Assembly: GCA_965200945.1 (NCBI GenBank)
Contig: OZ241749.1
Span: 4,154,001 to 4,218,000, forward strand
DNA: 64,000 nucleotides
Reading direction: 5' to 3'
From: JADCRZ01 sp965200945
GTDB lineage: Bacteria > Bacteroidota > Bacteroidia > Chitinophagales > Chitinophagaceae
Made by a program: the position numbers and the translations under genes. Each line of letters opens with the position of its first letter. Position 1 is the stretch's first letter. The notes beneath the pieces were generated by a model. That model was not told where the DNA came from. It made no database searches and saw nothing but the letters and a program-made list of their open reading frames with translations. Positions 27,870-36,869 of this stretch are shown here, in pieces.

Positions 27870-27908
27870 GCAAAGAGGTGCAGTGCATGCGCCTCTTTGC
27901 TTTTTTTG
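27870..27908 (+). terminator. Rho-independent terminator of the sigma-factor operon
   Basis: GCAAAGAGG at 27870-27878 pairs with CCTCTTTGC at 27892-27900, followed by seven T residues. Confidence 0.88.
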
Positions 27909-28055
27909 CAATTGATAAATTATTGTAAAACCGCTTTCGACTGTTAAACGGCAGGTGTAAATTGCCATCATAACGGAAACGCTAAAACCATTCATGACGA
28001 TACTTTACATATCAAATCCGTCGTTTGCATTCTATCTTTATAAATATTTTTTGAT

Positions 28056-28607
28056 ATGAAGTTGAAGTGGCTCCTCTGCCTTTTTGTTGTGTCCGCCGGT
28101 CTTTTCTCATTCAGATCACTCGAGCACCGGTTCTTTCACAGAAGATTCATCACCGGCGGCCTGAGTGGCACGCCCTATATCGTGATCGACAAGTCTGATT
28201 ACGAGCTTCAGATCTTTGATGATGAAGGCTGGTACGCCACCTATCCGGTGGTATTCGGCAGCAAAGATCTGAACGACAAGATGGTGGAAGGGGATCGCAG
28301 AACCCCGGAAGGCAGTTTTGTGATCGTATCAAAAAGACCACATGAGAAATGGGATAAGATGCTGCTCCTCAACTATCCCACCCCGACAGACATAGAAAAA
28401 TTCAACGAGCGCAAATCGCGCGGCCTCATACCCGCCAATGCCAAGATCGGCGGCGGCATCGGCATCCACGGCACCTGGCCCAGAGACGAAATGGTAGTAG
28501 ACCAATACCAGAACTGGACCAACGGCTGCATCTCCATGAAGCGCGACCAGGTAGATGAAATTTACAGCTTTATTCCTGTAGGTACGAGGGTAACGATAAA
28601 GCGGTAG
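28056..28607 (+). CDS. L,D-transpeptidase (YkuD fold)
   Basis: A 183-residue exported enzyme with an N-terminal hydrophobic segment (residues 3-19). The YkuD domain runs from YIVIDKSDYELQIFDDEGWY to the end. Catalytic signatures are GGIGIHGTWP (the conserved His) and NGCISMKRDQ (the nucleophilic Cys in the GC motif). Members form 3-3 peptidoglycan cross-links or attach proteins to peptidoglycan, in the periplasm. The stop codon is immediately followed by one end of a 188-bp inverted-repeat element. TATCTTTA at 28033-28040 is an imperfect -7 box. Confidence 0.92.
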   Translation: MKLKWLLCLFVVSAGLFSFRSLEHRFFHRRFITGGLSGTPYIVIDKSDYELQIFDDEGWYATYPVVFGSKDLNDKMVEGDRRTPEGSFVIVSKRPHEKWDKMLLLNYPTPTDIEKFNERKSRGLIPANAKIGGGIGIHGTWPRDEMVVDQYQNWTNGCISMKRDQVDEIYSFIPVGTRVTIKR

Positions 28608-28795
28608 TTTGTCTGAACCAGAAAAGAGCCTGATTACTTGATTCGCCCAATAACTGATGATTTTGTTCAAACCGATTTCCAGTGCAATCAGTTTTTATCT
28701 GAACCGGGATTTTTGAGATTGGAAGGATAGCCGTGGGTGTAGTCATCGGATATCAGGGCAATCAATTAATCAGGCTCTTTTCTGGTTCAGACAAA
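28608..28795. repeat. 188-bp element with perfect 29-bp inverted ends
   Basis: Positions 28608-28636 and 28767-28795 are exact reverse complements (29 of 29), beginning TTTGTCTGAACCAGAAAAG. Pairing continues inward imperfectly for about 12 bp (CTTGATTCGCCC against GGGCAATCAAT). The element begins directly after the L,D-transpeptidase stop and contains no ORF. The end motif TTGTCTGAACCAG recurs at 55870-55882. It could be a MITE-like or structured intergenic repeat, or an extended terminator. Confidence 0.75.
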
Positions 28796-28951
28796 AATCC
28801 ACCGTCCTGCTTTTCCCGTAAATAAAATAGTTCCTTTTGATAAGGTGTGAAGTTCAGGTAACAATCCGTACCATGAAAAGCACAGCAATCTCCTTGGCAT
28901 GAAGAACAACCTTCACACTTGTATTTTACACCCCTGATCCCTGAATTAGTA

Positions 28952-28983
28952 GAATAAGAAAGCCGCCCCCGGAGGGGCGGCTT
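28952..28983 (-). terminator. Hairpin terminator after acs
   Basis: AAGCCGCCCC at 28960-28969 pairs perfectly with GGGGCGGCTT at 28974-28983. On the minus strand it is followed by CTTATTCT, a weak T-tract. It lies 4 bp past the acs stop. Confidence 0.7.
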
Positions 28984-28987
28984 ATAA

Positions 28988-30916
28988 CTATAAACGTCCG
29001 TTCTTTATTTCATCTACCACACCCGGATCGAGCAGCGTGGATGTATCTCCCAGGTTGCTGGTTTCGCCTTCCGCTATTTTGCGCAGGATCCTGCGCATGA
29101 TCTTACCGCTTCTTGTTTTGGGCAGTCCGCTCACAAATTGGATCTTGTCAGGTTTCGCGATGGGGCCGATGATGCGGCTCACGGTGGCGGTCACATCTTT
29201 GCGGGTCAGTTCCTGTTCCTTGTTGCTTTCGTTGAAGATGACATAAGCGTAAATGCCCTGTCCTTTGATATCGTGCGGATAACCCACCACCGCGCTTTCC
29301 ACCACGCCGGCATGCATGTTGATGGCATTCTCCACTTCGGCGGTACCGATGCGGTGGCCGCTCACGTTCAGCACATCGTCTACCCGGCCGGTGATGCGGT
29401 AGTTGCCCTCTGCGTCGCGCAGGGCGCCGTCGCCGGTGAAGTACAAATTTTCGTAGGTGGCAAAATAAGCGGTGCGGCAGCGTTCATGGTCGCCGTATGT
29501 GGTGCGGATGATGCCCGGCCACGGATGGCTGATGCAAAGGTTTCCGCTCATGTCATTTCCTTCGATTGTTTTGCCGTTTTCATCTACCAGCAGGGGTTGT
29601 ACGCCGGGCAGGGGCAGGGTCGCAAACACCGGTTTTTCGGGCGTTACGCCTGCCAGGTTTGTGATCATGATGCCGCCCGTTTCGGTCTGCCACCATGTGT
29701 CTACGATCGGACAATTGTTTTTTCCTACCTTTTCCTTGTACCAGTGCCAGGCTTCTTCGTTGATGGGTTCGCCCACGGTGCCGAGCACCCGGAGGCTGTC
29801 CAGTTTTTTTCCATCAAGAGGGGAAGTTCCGAAGCCCATCAGCGAACGGATGGCTGTTGGCGCGGTATATAAAATGTTTACTTTGAATTTGTCGACGATG
29901 TTCCAGAGGCGGCCGGCATCGGGCCAGGTAGGCACGCCTTCGAACATCAGGGTGGTGGCGCCGGCCGAGAGCGGGCCGTACAGGATATAGCTGTGGCCTG
30001 TGATCCAGCCGATATCGGCAGTGCAGAAATGCACTTCGCCTGGGCGGTATTGAAATGTGTTCAGGAAAGAATAGTTTGTCCACACCATGTATCCGCCGCA
30101 GGTATGCACCACGCCCTTTGGCTTGCCCGTAGAGCCGGATGTGTAAAGGATGAACAGCATGTCTTCCGCATCCATCACTTCGGCGGGGAAGTCGCCGGGG
30201 TGCTGGGTCTCTACTTTCTTGATCTCGTCTTCCCACCATACGTCCCGGCCTTTGATCATGCTCACCGGCGTGCGGGTACGGGTGCACACGATCACGCGTT
30301 TTACAAAAGGACAGGCGATGAGGGCATCGTCGATCACGGATTTCAGCGGTATGTCTTTGGCGCCGCGGAAAGCGCCGTCGCAGGTGATGATGTAGGCGGC
30401 CTGTGCATCCTGCAGTCGGTCGGCGATGCTCTGTGCTGAGAAGCCGCCGAAGATGACCGAGTGGATGGCGCCGATGCGGGCACATGCCAGCACGGCGATC
30501 GCCAGTTCGGGTATCATGCCCATGTAAAGACAGATGCGGTCGCCTTTTTTTACGCCATTGTTTTTCAGCACGTGTGCGAACTGGTTCACCTTTTCATGGA
30601 GGTCATTGTAGGTAAGCACCCGGTGGTGTTCTTCGGGGTCGTTGGGCTCCCAGATGATGGCCGGGGTGTTGCCCAGTGTTTCCTGGTGCCGGTCGAGACA
30701 GTTCTCGGTGATGTTCAGCTTGCCGCCGATGAACCATTTTATATTGGGTTCCTTGAAATTCCATTCGAGCACTTTGTTCCATTTTTCTCTCCAGTAAAAC
30801 TGGTCTGCCACCTCCGCCCAGAAATTTTCCGGTTCGGAAATGCTCTTGCTGTATGCCGCCTGGTATTGTTCAAACGAGGTGACCTGATGAGGATAAGACA
30901 TATGACTAAGAATCAA
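28988..30916 (-). CDS. acs: Acetate-CoA ligase (acetyl-CoA synthetase)
   Basis: A 642-residue AMP-forming ligase that makes acetyl-CoA from acetate, ATP and CoA in the cytoplasm. The N-terminal ACAS_N region (SFEQYQAAYSKSISEPENFW) precedes the adenylate-forming core with P-loop YTSGSTGKPKGVVH, DTWWQTETGG, YFTGDGALRDAEGNYRITGR and DDVLNVSGHR. The C-terminal KTRSGKIMRRILRKIA holds the Lys that lysine acetylation commonly regulates. Length is normal. The gene stands alone between a terminator and a 387-bp regulatory gap. The substrate call rests on the WWQTETGG motif and length; propionate use cannot be excluded. Confidence 0.97.
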   Translation of the reverse strand: MILSHMSYPHQVTSFEQYQAAYSKSISEPENFWAEVADQFYWREKWNKVLEWNFKEPNIKWFIGGKLNITENCLDRHQETLGNTPAIIWEPNDPEEHHRVLTYNDLHEKVNQFAHVLKNNGVKKGDRICLYMGMIPELAIAVLACARIGAIHSVIFGGFSAQSIADRLQDAQAAYIITCDGAFRGAKDIPLKSVIDDALIACPFVKRVIVCTRTRTPVSMIKGRDVWWEDEIKKVETQHPGDFPAEVMDAEDMLFILYTSGSTGKPKGVVHTCGGYMVWTNYSFLNTFQYRPGEVHFCTADIGWITGHSYILYGPLSAGATTLMFEGVPTWPDAGRLWNIVDKFKVNILYTAPTAIRSLMGFGTSPLDGKKLDSLRVLGTVGEPINEEAWHWYKEKVGKNNCPIVDTWWQTETGGIMITNLAGVTPEKPVFATLPLPGVQPLLVDENGKTIEGNDMSGNLCISHPWPGIIRTTYGDHERCRTAYFATYENLYFTGDGALRDAEGNYRITGRVDDVLNVSGHRIGTAEVENAINMHAGVVESAVVGYPHDIKGQGIYAYVIFNESNKEQELTRKDVTATVSRIIGPIAKPDKIQFVSGLPKTRSGKIMRRILRKIAEGETSNLGDTSTLLDPGVVDEIKNGRL

Positions 30917-31303
30917 TTAATGAATGAAGAACGGGTTATGTGGTTGTTTGAGGGGAGATGGCATTTTTCACGTCTCTTGCAGTTTATCGAATTGAAGATA
31001 CTTAGCCAATCTTTTTCCACGTTCCTGCCGGAACGTAAAAAACTCATCAACTTTGCTAGCGATCTTGTGTGAATAGCGAATCACGGAAAAAATAGAATGC
31101 TGAAATCGCTACTGGCGCTAAAAAATAACAATTTCCTGTTTTCTTCTACCACCCTCAGATAACCGGTTCTAAATTAGGGAGATTTGTGGAATATGGGGGT
31201 GAAGATTCTGTAAATAAACTTAACACGGGCTTAGGTCTTTGGGTGGTATCCAGCGGTGGGAATACAACGTGAATGATTACTTTCGTGGGGCTAAACAGTT
31301 TCC
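30917..31303. other. Divergent acs/gldA intergenic region
   Basis: This is a 387-bp gene-free region. It contains a small palindrome at 31019-31036 (ACGTTCCTGCCGGAACGT) and TACTTTCG near 31277-31284, a near match to the -7 consensus about 20 bp before gldA. Nothing else was recognised. Confidence 0.45.
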
Positions 31304-32209
31304 ATGTCCATTGAAGTCAAAGACCTCCTTAAAACTTACGGCGAACAGAAAGCCGTCAACCAGATCTCCTTTAAAGTGGAAAAGGGCGAGATCGCAGGTT
31401 TTCTGGGACCCAACGGGGCAGGCAAATCCACGACGATGAAGATCCTCACAGGCTACCTGCAGCAGGATGGCGGCACCGCCCTGGTAAGCGGGCTGGACAC
31501 GAAAGTCCACCCGATCGAAGCGAAAAAGAAGATCGGATATCTGCCGGAGGCGAATCCCCTTTATTACGATATGTATGTGCGTGAATACCTCTATTTCATT
31601 GCGGATGTTCACCAGCTCGCCGACAAAAAAGGAAAGATCGAAGAAGCCATCCGCATTACCGGACTGACGCCGGAAAGCAGGAAAAAAAACGGGCAGCTTT
31701 CCAAGGGATACAAGCAACGCGTGGGCCTTGCCGCCGCGCTGATCCACGATCCCGAAGTACTCATCCTCGATGAACCCACCAGCGGACTGGATCCCAACCA
31801 GATCGTCGAGATACGGGAAGTGATCCGTGAGCTGGGCAAGAACAAGACCGTCCTTTTTTCCTCCCATATTCTGCAGGAGGTGGAAGCCATCTGCAACCGG
31901 GTCATCATCATCAACAAAGGAACCATCGTGGCCGACGATGCCCTGGCAAATCTTCAGCAACAGACCAGCCACAACAGCGTGGTGGCTGTTCAATTCGATA
32001 AACCTGTCAGTGTGCCGGCGCTGCAGAGTCTCAATGGGGTATTGAAAGTAGAAACAGATTCCGGCGGCAGCTACAAACTTCAGACGACCTCACCTGAAAC
32101 CGTGCGCAGGCAGCTGCTGGAACTGGCCCTGCAGCAAAACCTCAACATCATTTCCCTTCAGAACGAAAGCCGGAGCCTGGAGACCATCTTCAAAAGCCTG
32201 ACTGCCTGA
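31304..32209 (+). CDS. gldA: ABC transporter ATP-binding protein, GldA-like
   Basis: A 301-residue ABC ATPase of the GldA type, a subunit of the GldAFG transporter needed for gliding in some Bacteroidota. Walker A is GPNGAGKST, the signature is QLSKGYKQRVGLAAAL, Walker B is EVLILDEPTSGLDP, and the switch His is in LFSSHILQEVEA. The last about 80 residues form the C-terminal extension typical of GldA/NatA-like proteins (TSHNSVVAVQFDKPV). No permease genes are adjacent, so gldF and gldG must be elsewhere. Related ABC-2 ATPases are similar; GldA is the best label given Bacteroidota context and gldH nearby. Confidence 0.85.
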   Translation: MSIEVKDLLKTYGEQKAVNQISFKVEKGEIAGFLGPNGAGKSTTMKILTGYLQQDGGTALVSGLDTKVHPIEAKKKIGYLPEANPLYYDMYVREYLYFIADVHQLADKKGKIEEAIRITGLTPESRKKNGQLSKGYKQRVGLAAALIHDPEVLILDEPTSGLDPNQIVEIREVIRELGKNKTVLFSSHILQEVEAICNRVIIINKGTIVADDALANLQQQTSHNSVVAVQFDKPVSVPALQSLNGVLKVETDSGGSYKLQTTSPETVRRQLLELALQQNLNIISLQNESRSLETIFKSLTA

Positions 32210-32283
32210 TCACTGGCGGTTATCGTATTATTATCTGAAAGAAGCAAGATTCCGGTAAAAGACGGAAGATTACCAGAAATTAT

Positions 32284-32291
32284 TAGATTTG
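32284..32291 (+). promoter_or_regulatory. Promoter -7 box of eno
   Basis: TAGATTTG fits TAnnTTTG and lies 70 bp before the enolase ATG in the 152-bp gap. Confidence 0.45.
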
Positions 32292-32361
32292 TCCGCCGCT
32301 ACCGCGACAAAATGATCTGACATATCCGACAACCAAATTAAATCACGAACAAGCAATCAGT

Positions 32362-33651
32362 ATGAGTTCTATAGTAGAGATTCACGCCAGACAGATATTA
32401 GACAGCAGGGGAAATCCGACTGTTGAAGTAGAAGTAGTTACAGAAAACGATATCATGGGAAGAGCCGCCGTACCAAGCGGCGCCAGCACCGGCGTTCACG
32501 AAGCCGTAGAGCTTCGTGATGGCGATAAGAAAATTTATGGCGGGAAAGGCGTGCTGAAAGCAGTGGACAATGTGAACGAAGATATCGCACAGGCGTTGTT
32601 GGGTATGGAAGTAACAGACCAGGCGGGTGTAGACGCTGCGATGCTTGAGCTCGATGGCACCCCTAACAAAGGCAAGCTGGGCGCCAATGCGATCCTGGCC
32701 GTGAGCATGGCCGTAGCAAAAGCCGCAGCGCAGGAATCGGATCTTCCACTCTACCGCTACATCGGCGGCACCAACGCCAAGACCCTTCCGGTGCCCATGA
32801 TGAACATCCTGAACGGCGGAGCCCATGCAGACAACAAGATCGATTTTCAGGAGTTTATGGTAATGCCTTCCGGCGCCACCACTTTCAGCGAAGCGCTGCG
32901 CTGGGGCGTTGAGATCTTTCACGCATTGAAATCGGTGCTGAAGAAAAAAGGTTATTCCACCAACGTGGGTGACGAGGGCGGATTTGCGCCTGATATCCAG
33001 AGCAACGAAGAAGCCATAGAAACGGTGATGCAGGCGATCGATTCGGCCGGGTTCAAAGCAGGAAAAGAAGTGTTCATCGCCATGGACCCCGCGGTAAGTG
33101 AAATGTTCGACGCCAAATCTAAAGAGTACCATTTTCACAAATCGGATGGCAAAAGACTGAGCAGCGAAAAGATGGTCGACTACTGGGCCAGCTGGGTAAA
33201 GAATTTTCCGATTGTATCTATCGAAGACGGTATGGCGGAAGACGACTGGGACGGCTGGAAACTGCTGACAGATACAGTAGGAAGCAAGATACAGCTGGTG
33301 GGAGACGACCTGTTTGTGACCAACGTGGAAAGGCTGCAGCAGGGCATCGACAAAGGCGTGGCCAACGCGCTGCTGGTAAAAGTGAACCAGATCGGAAGCA
33401 TCACCGAAACCATCAATGCCGTAACGCTGGCGCAGCACAACGGATATAACACCATCATGAGCCATCGCAGCGGTGAAACGGAAGATACCACCATCGCCGA
33501 CCTGGCCGTGGCGCTGAACTGCGGACAGATCAAGACCGGTTCAGCCAGCCGCACCGACCGGATCGCCAAGTACAACCAGCTGATCAGGATCGAAGAGGAA
33601 CTGGGCAGCAGCGCACTGTTCCTGCAGAACAAGATCAGGTTCGGCAAATAA
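32362..33651 (+). CDS. eno: Enolase (phosphopyruvate hydratase)
   Basis: A 429-residue glycolytic enzyme converting 2-phosphoglycerate to phosphoenolpyruvate, Mg-dependent. Standard landmarks are ARQILDSRGNPTVEVEV at the N-terminus, the Mg loop VPSGASTGVHEAVELRD, general-acid Glu and metal ligands in VSIEDGMAEDDWDGW and QLVGDDLFVTN, the signature LLVKVNQIGSITE, and SHRSGETEDTTIADLAVALN. Length is typical. A divisome-like gene follows after 15 bp and is probably co-transcribed, an arrangement often seen in bacteria (eno-ftsB). Confidence 0.98.
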   Translation: MSSIVEIHARQILDSRGNPTVEVEVVTENDIMGRAAVPSGASTGVHEAVELRDGDKKIYGGKGVLKAVDNVNEDIAQALLGMEVTDQAGVDAAMLELDGTPNKGKLGANAILAVSMAVAKAAAQESDLPLYRYIGGTNAKTLPVPMMNILNGGAHADNKIDFQEFMVMPSGATTFSEALRWGVEIFHALKSVLKKKGYSTNVGDEGGFAPDIQSNEEAIETVMQAIDSAGFKAGKEVFIAMDPAVSEMFDAKSKEYHFHKSDGKRLSSEKMVDYWASWVKNFPIVSIEDGMAEDDWDGWKLLTDTVGSKIQLVGDDLFVTNVERLQQGIDKGVANALLVKVNQIGSITETINAVTLAQHNGYNTIMSHRSGETEDTTIADLAVALNCGQIKTGSASRTDRIAKYNQLIRIEEELGSSALFLQNKIRFGK

Positions 33652-33666
33652 TATATTCTCCTTCTC

Positions 33667-33978
33667 ATGCAATCATCCACACGAAAATACTGGCTTGCAG
33701 GCAGGTACCTGCTTACGCTGGCCGGTCTGCTCGTGTGGATGATCTTTTTTGATGACCGCGACCTGGTCACCACGTACATCCGCCATCCCCACGAACTCCG
33801 GGAGCTGCAGGAAAGCAAAAGAAACTACGAAGAGCAGATCGAAGGCCTCCGCAAAGAATCCGGTCTCCTCAGGTCGAATGCCGCCACCCTCGAAAAATAC
33901 GCCCGCGAGAAATACTTCATGAAGCGGGACAATGAAGACCTGTTTATTTTCAAAGAAAAAACAGACAGCAGCCATTAG
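33667..33978 (+). CDS. DivIC/FtsB-like septum formation initiator protein
   Basis: A 103-residue bitopic membrane protein. One transmembrane helix (about residues 14-28, LLTLAGLLVWMIFF) is followed by a leucine-zipper-like coiled coil (ELRELQESKRNYEEQIEGLR, residues about 42-75) and the family's closing block LEKYAREKYFMKRDNEDLF. Such proteins bridge FtsL and FtsQ in the divisome with the coiled coil in the periplasm. It lies 15 bp after eno, the classic ftsB neighbourhood. Confidence 0.9.
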   Translation: MQSSTRKYWLAGRYLLTLAGLLVWMIFFDDRDLVTTYIRHPHELRELQESKRNYEEQIEGLRKESGLLRSNAATLEKYAREKYFMKRDNEDLFIFKEKTDSSH

Positions 33979-34281
33979 CTACCGGTCAACATGTGATGCG
34001 GCAGGGACGCCATGCCCGGCATCTCCTGCATACATCGGAACTGGAATGAACCATGTCCTGGATAAAAAAACTGTCAGCATACTCCATGCAACTATGGCCG
34101 TTGTATAAAACCTTGCAACTAAATACTAAAAGCCATCTTCTATATGGTAATTCTTACCAGAAGTTGAAAAAATCATTATTTCGGGATACAATAACTACCT
34201 TGTAGTGTCGTTTAACTTGAGACCTTTCCGGAAACCGGACATTTTCGGAATTTTTAATGTGGACGTAAATGGATTCGCCTT
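33979..34281. other. 303-bp intergenic region with one REP-like palindrome
   Basis: It holds a palindromic repeat at 34001-34029 and a short TTCCGGAAACCGGA-type inverted sequence near 34227-34240. No ORF or RNA gene was recognised. Confidence 0.5.
34001..34029. repeat. REP-like palindrome, GACGC-ATGC family, copy 1
   Basis: GCAGGGACGCCATGCCCGGC and its continuation form an imperfect hairpin (GCAGGGACGCC with GGCATCTCCTGC). It shares GCGGCAGG(A)GACGCCATGCC with the copy at 48067-48098. It begins 22 bp after the DivIC/FtsB-like stop. Confidence 0.6.
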
Positions 34282-34512
34282 ATGACACAATACACCCCGG
34301 AGGATTTGCTGCGGTATCTTTACCGGCAGACATCTTACGCTGAAAGCAACGCAATTAAAGCTGCCCTTGACCGTGACTGGGCACTCAATGAAAAATTTAA
34401 AGTTTTGGAATCATCTTTTCAAATTCTGGATGGAGCCATTGAATCTCCCAGAGCAGAAGTTATCGTCAGAGTAATGGAGTATGCAAAGAAAACAATGGTA
34501 GAATCCGTGTAA
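34282..34512 (+). CDS. Small conserved-looking protein, unknown function
   Basis: A 76-residue, soluble, charged protein beginning MTQYTPEDLLRYLYRQTSYA. It is predicted largely helical, with no signal peptide and no Cys. Its N-terminal half (TPEDLLRYLYRQTSYAESNA then an acidic DRDWALNEKF) resembles the dimerising N-terminal parts of anti-sigma-like proteins in this group, but that is only an impression. It stands alone before nth, with 51 bp between them. Codon use matches its neighbours. Function not known. Confidence 0.65.
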   Translation: MTQYTPEDLLRYLYRQTSYAESNAIKAALDRDWALNEKFKVLESSFQILDGAIESPRAEVIVRVMEYAKKTMVESV

Positions 34513-34563
34513 CAAAATCTACTCTCCACTTGTTTCGTGTCTGTATTGTAATGTTGTACAAGT

Positions 34564-35223
34564 ATGACACGAAAAGAACGTTTCCAGTTTATAATCGATT
34601 ATTTCCAGCAGCATAATCCCGACGCTGAAACGGAATTGCTGTACGATAGCCCCTATCAGTTGCTGGTGGCAGTAATCCTGTCGGCCCAGTGTACAGACAA
34701 ACGCGTCAATATAACCACCCCTGCGCTTTTTGCCCGCTATCCCGACTCCAATGCCTTGTCGGAAGCGGAATATGACGACCTGTTCCCCATCGTAAAAAGC
34801 ATCTCCTATCCGGGCAACAAATCAAAGCACCTGATCGGCATGGCTAAAATGCTGGTCGAAAAGCACGGCGGCGAAGTTCCCCTGACCGTCGAAGAACTCA
34901 TCCTTTTACCCGGCGTTGGCCGCAAGACCGCCAATGTTATTACCTCCGTAGTTGACCAGCAACCCAACATGGCCGTAGACACGCATGTGTTCAGGGTGTC
35001 GGCGCGTATCGGCCTCACCGTGAATGCCAAAACACCGCTGGCCACCGAGAAGCAGCTCATACAATATTTACCCAAAGACCTTGTGTACAGGGCCCATCAC
35101 TGGCTCATCCTGCACGGCCGCTATGTTTGCGTGGCCCGCAATCCCAAATGCGGCATCTGCGGACTGAAGCCTGCCTGCAAGTACTACCAGAAATTCATCA
35201 AACCCGCATTGCCTTCCACGTAG
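34564..35223 (+). CDS. nth: Endonuclease III (DNA glycosylase/AP lyase)
   Basis: A 219-residue base-excision repair enzyme that removes oxidised pyrimidines and nicks abasic sites. The helix-hairpin-helix LLPGVGRKTANVI contains the catalytic Lys, and the catalytic Asp is in AVDTHVFRVSARIG. The C-terminal [4Fe-4S] cluster motif C-x6-C-x2-C-x5-C is intact (CVARNPKCGICGLKPAC). Length is normal. The stop codon TAG is the first part of a palindromic REP-like sequence at 35221-35247. Confidence 0.96.
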   Translation: MTRKERFQFIIDYFQQHNPDAETELLYDSPYQLLVAVILSAQCTDKRVNITTPALFARYPDSNALSEAEYDDLFPIVKSISYPGNKSKHLIGMAKMLVEKHGGEVPLTVEELILLPGVGRKTANVITSVVDQQPNMAVDTHVFRVSARIGLTVNAKTPLATEKQLIQYLPKDLVYRAHHWLILHGRYVCVARNPKCGICGLKPACKYYQKFIKPALPST

Positions 35224-35247
35224 ACACACCACGCATCACGTCTCTGC
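35221..35247. repeat. REP-like palindrome, GACGC-ATGC family, degenerate copy 2
   Basis: The right half, GCATCACGTCTCTGCGA, closely matches GCATCGCGTCTCTACGA of the copy after gldH. The left half, TAGACACACCACGC, is degenerate. The nth stop codon is its first three bases. Confidence 0.45.
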
Positions 35248-35290
35248 GAATAGCGTTAACTTCGCGCATTCTATCAAAAGCTTTCTTACC

Positions 35291-36619
35291 ATGAATGAAT
35301 CAGCAAGCACCGCTACCTTCTCTCAAAATGCCCGTTCCGGAAGTTATGACCTGTTTGCCCGTGCAGGAAAGTCCATTCCCGGCGGCGTGAATTCACCGGT
35401 GAGAGCTTTCAAAAGTGTGGGTGGTACGCCTGTGTTTATTAAAAAAGCAAAGGGCGCTTATCTGTACGATGTGGATGGCAACCGCTACATCGATTTCATC
35501 AATTCATGGGGGCCCATGATCATGGGGCATGCCTACGAACCTGTGACCGAAGCCGTGCAAAAAAAAGCGATGGATTCCACCTCTTTCGGTGCACCCACAG
35601 AGCTGGAGATAGAAATGGCCGAACTGATCAAGGGGATGGTGAGAAACGTTGACCTGATCAGGATGGTCAACAGCGGTACGGAAGCTTGCATGAGCGCCAT
35701 CCGGCTGGCCCGGGGCTACACGCACCGCAACAAGTTCATCAAATTTGAAGGCTGTTACCATGGCCATGCCGATGCCTTTCTGGTGAAGGCAGGCAGCGGC
35801 CTGGCCACTTTCAACATACAGCAGGTTGCCGGCGTAACCGGCGCCGTTTCGAACGATACGCTGGTGGCGCCTTACAACAACCTGGAAGCGGTGGAGAAGC
35901 TGGTGACCGAGCATAAGAACGAGATCGCGGCCATCATCATAGAACCGGTGGCCGGCAATATGGGCTGCATTCTGCCCCTGCCAGGCTATATCGAGGGGCT
36001 GCGCACCATCTGCACCCGTGAGGGCATCGTTTTTATCATGGATGAAGTGATGACCGGTTTCCGGCTGGCGGCCGGCGGCGCACAGCAGCGGCTGGGTGTG
36101 GATGCCGACCTGATCACCTACGGAAAGATCATCGGTGGCGGACTGCCGGTAGGCGCCTTCGGTGGAAAGCAGGAGATCATGGAAAAGATCGCACCCCTCG
36201 GTAACGTATACCAGGCGGGCACCCTGAGTGGCAACCCGATCGGCATGATCGCCGGTTATACTTTACTGAAAGAGCTGAGCGACAATCCTGCCATCTATAC
36301 TTCTCTCGAAGAAAAGGGTCAGTATCTTCGCGACGGCCTCGACCGCATACTTAAGAGATCAGGCGTGCCTTATCGCATCAATCACATGGGAAGCATGATC
36401 AGCCTGCATTTCAGCGACAGGGACGTGATCGATTTCCAGTGTGCCGCAGATGCAAACAACGCCCTGTTCAACAAATTCTTCCACTACCTCCTCGACCGGG
36501 GCATCTACCTGCCACCATCCGCATTCGAGAGCTGGTTCCTCAGCAACGCCCTTACCTACGAAGACCTGGATTACACCCTGCAGGCGGCAGAAGATTTTTT
36601 CACGGATGAACACGCGTAA
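35291..36619 (+). CDS. hemL: Glutamate-1-semialdehyde 2,1-aminomutase
   Basis: A 442-residue class-III aminotransferase-fold PLP enzyme that makes 5-aminolevulinate for haem synthesis. Landmarks are the N-terminal IPGGVNSPVRAFKSVGGTP, the pyridine-ring stacking FEGCYHGHAD, the PLP-binding FIMDEVMTGFR, and the catalytic Lys in ITYGKIIGGGLPVGAFGG. The C-terminal YLPPSAFESWFLSNAL is also typical. The true start could be a few codons later, because the first about 16 residues (SASTATFSQNARSG) are poorly conserved. TAACTTCG at 35258-35265 is a near match to a -7 box. The other haem genes are not adjacent. Confidence 0.97.
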   Translation: MNESASTATFSQNARSGSYDLFARAGKSIPGGVNSPVRAFKSVGGTPVFIKKAKGAYLYDVDGNRYIDFINSWGPMIMGHAYEPVTEAVQKKAMDSTSFGAPTELEIEMAELIKGMVRNVDLIRMVNSGTEACMSAIRLARGYTHRNKFIKFEGCYHGHADAFLVKAGSGLATFNIQQVAGVTGAVSNDTLVAPYNNLEAVEKLVTEHKNEIAAIIIEPVAGNMGCILPLPGYIEGLRTICTREGIVFIMDEVMTGFRLAAGGAQQRLGVDADLITYGKIIGGGLPVGAFGGKQEIMEKIAPLGNVYQAGTLSGNPIGMIAGYTLLKELSDNPAIYTSLEEKGQYLRDGLDRILKRSGVPYRINHMGSMISLHFSDRDVIDFQCAADANNALFNKFFHYLLDRGIYLPPSAFESWFLSNALTYEDLDYTLQAAEDFFTDEHA

Positions 36620-36869
36620 GAGATTGGCTGATGAATTTTGATGTTCCGCCGGAACGCAGGGCATGCAACAGGGCAATCTAAATCTTCTCCGTAAGCTACT
36701 GCCTGATGATGCAAGCATACAACCGCGTGCCTGCCCTGAAAGGACAAGAGGAGCTTATGCTCCCTTACTGAATTCACAATGGTATAACATGGGCATACCC
36801 GACTGGTACCGCCATAGAGATAACTTACCGCTTAGCCTCTCTCCATATAAAATGCAAGCGAAATCCTCG

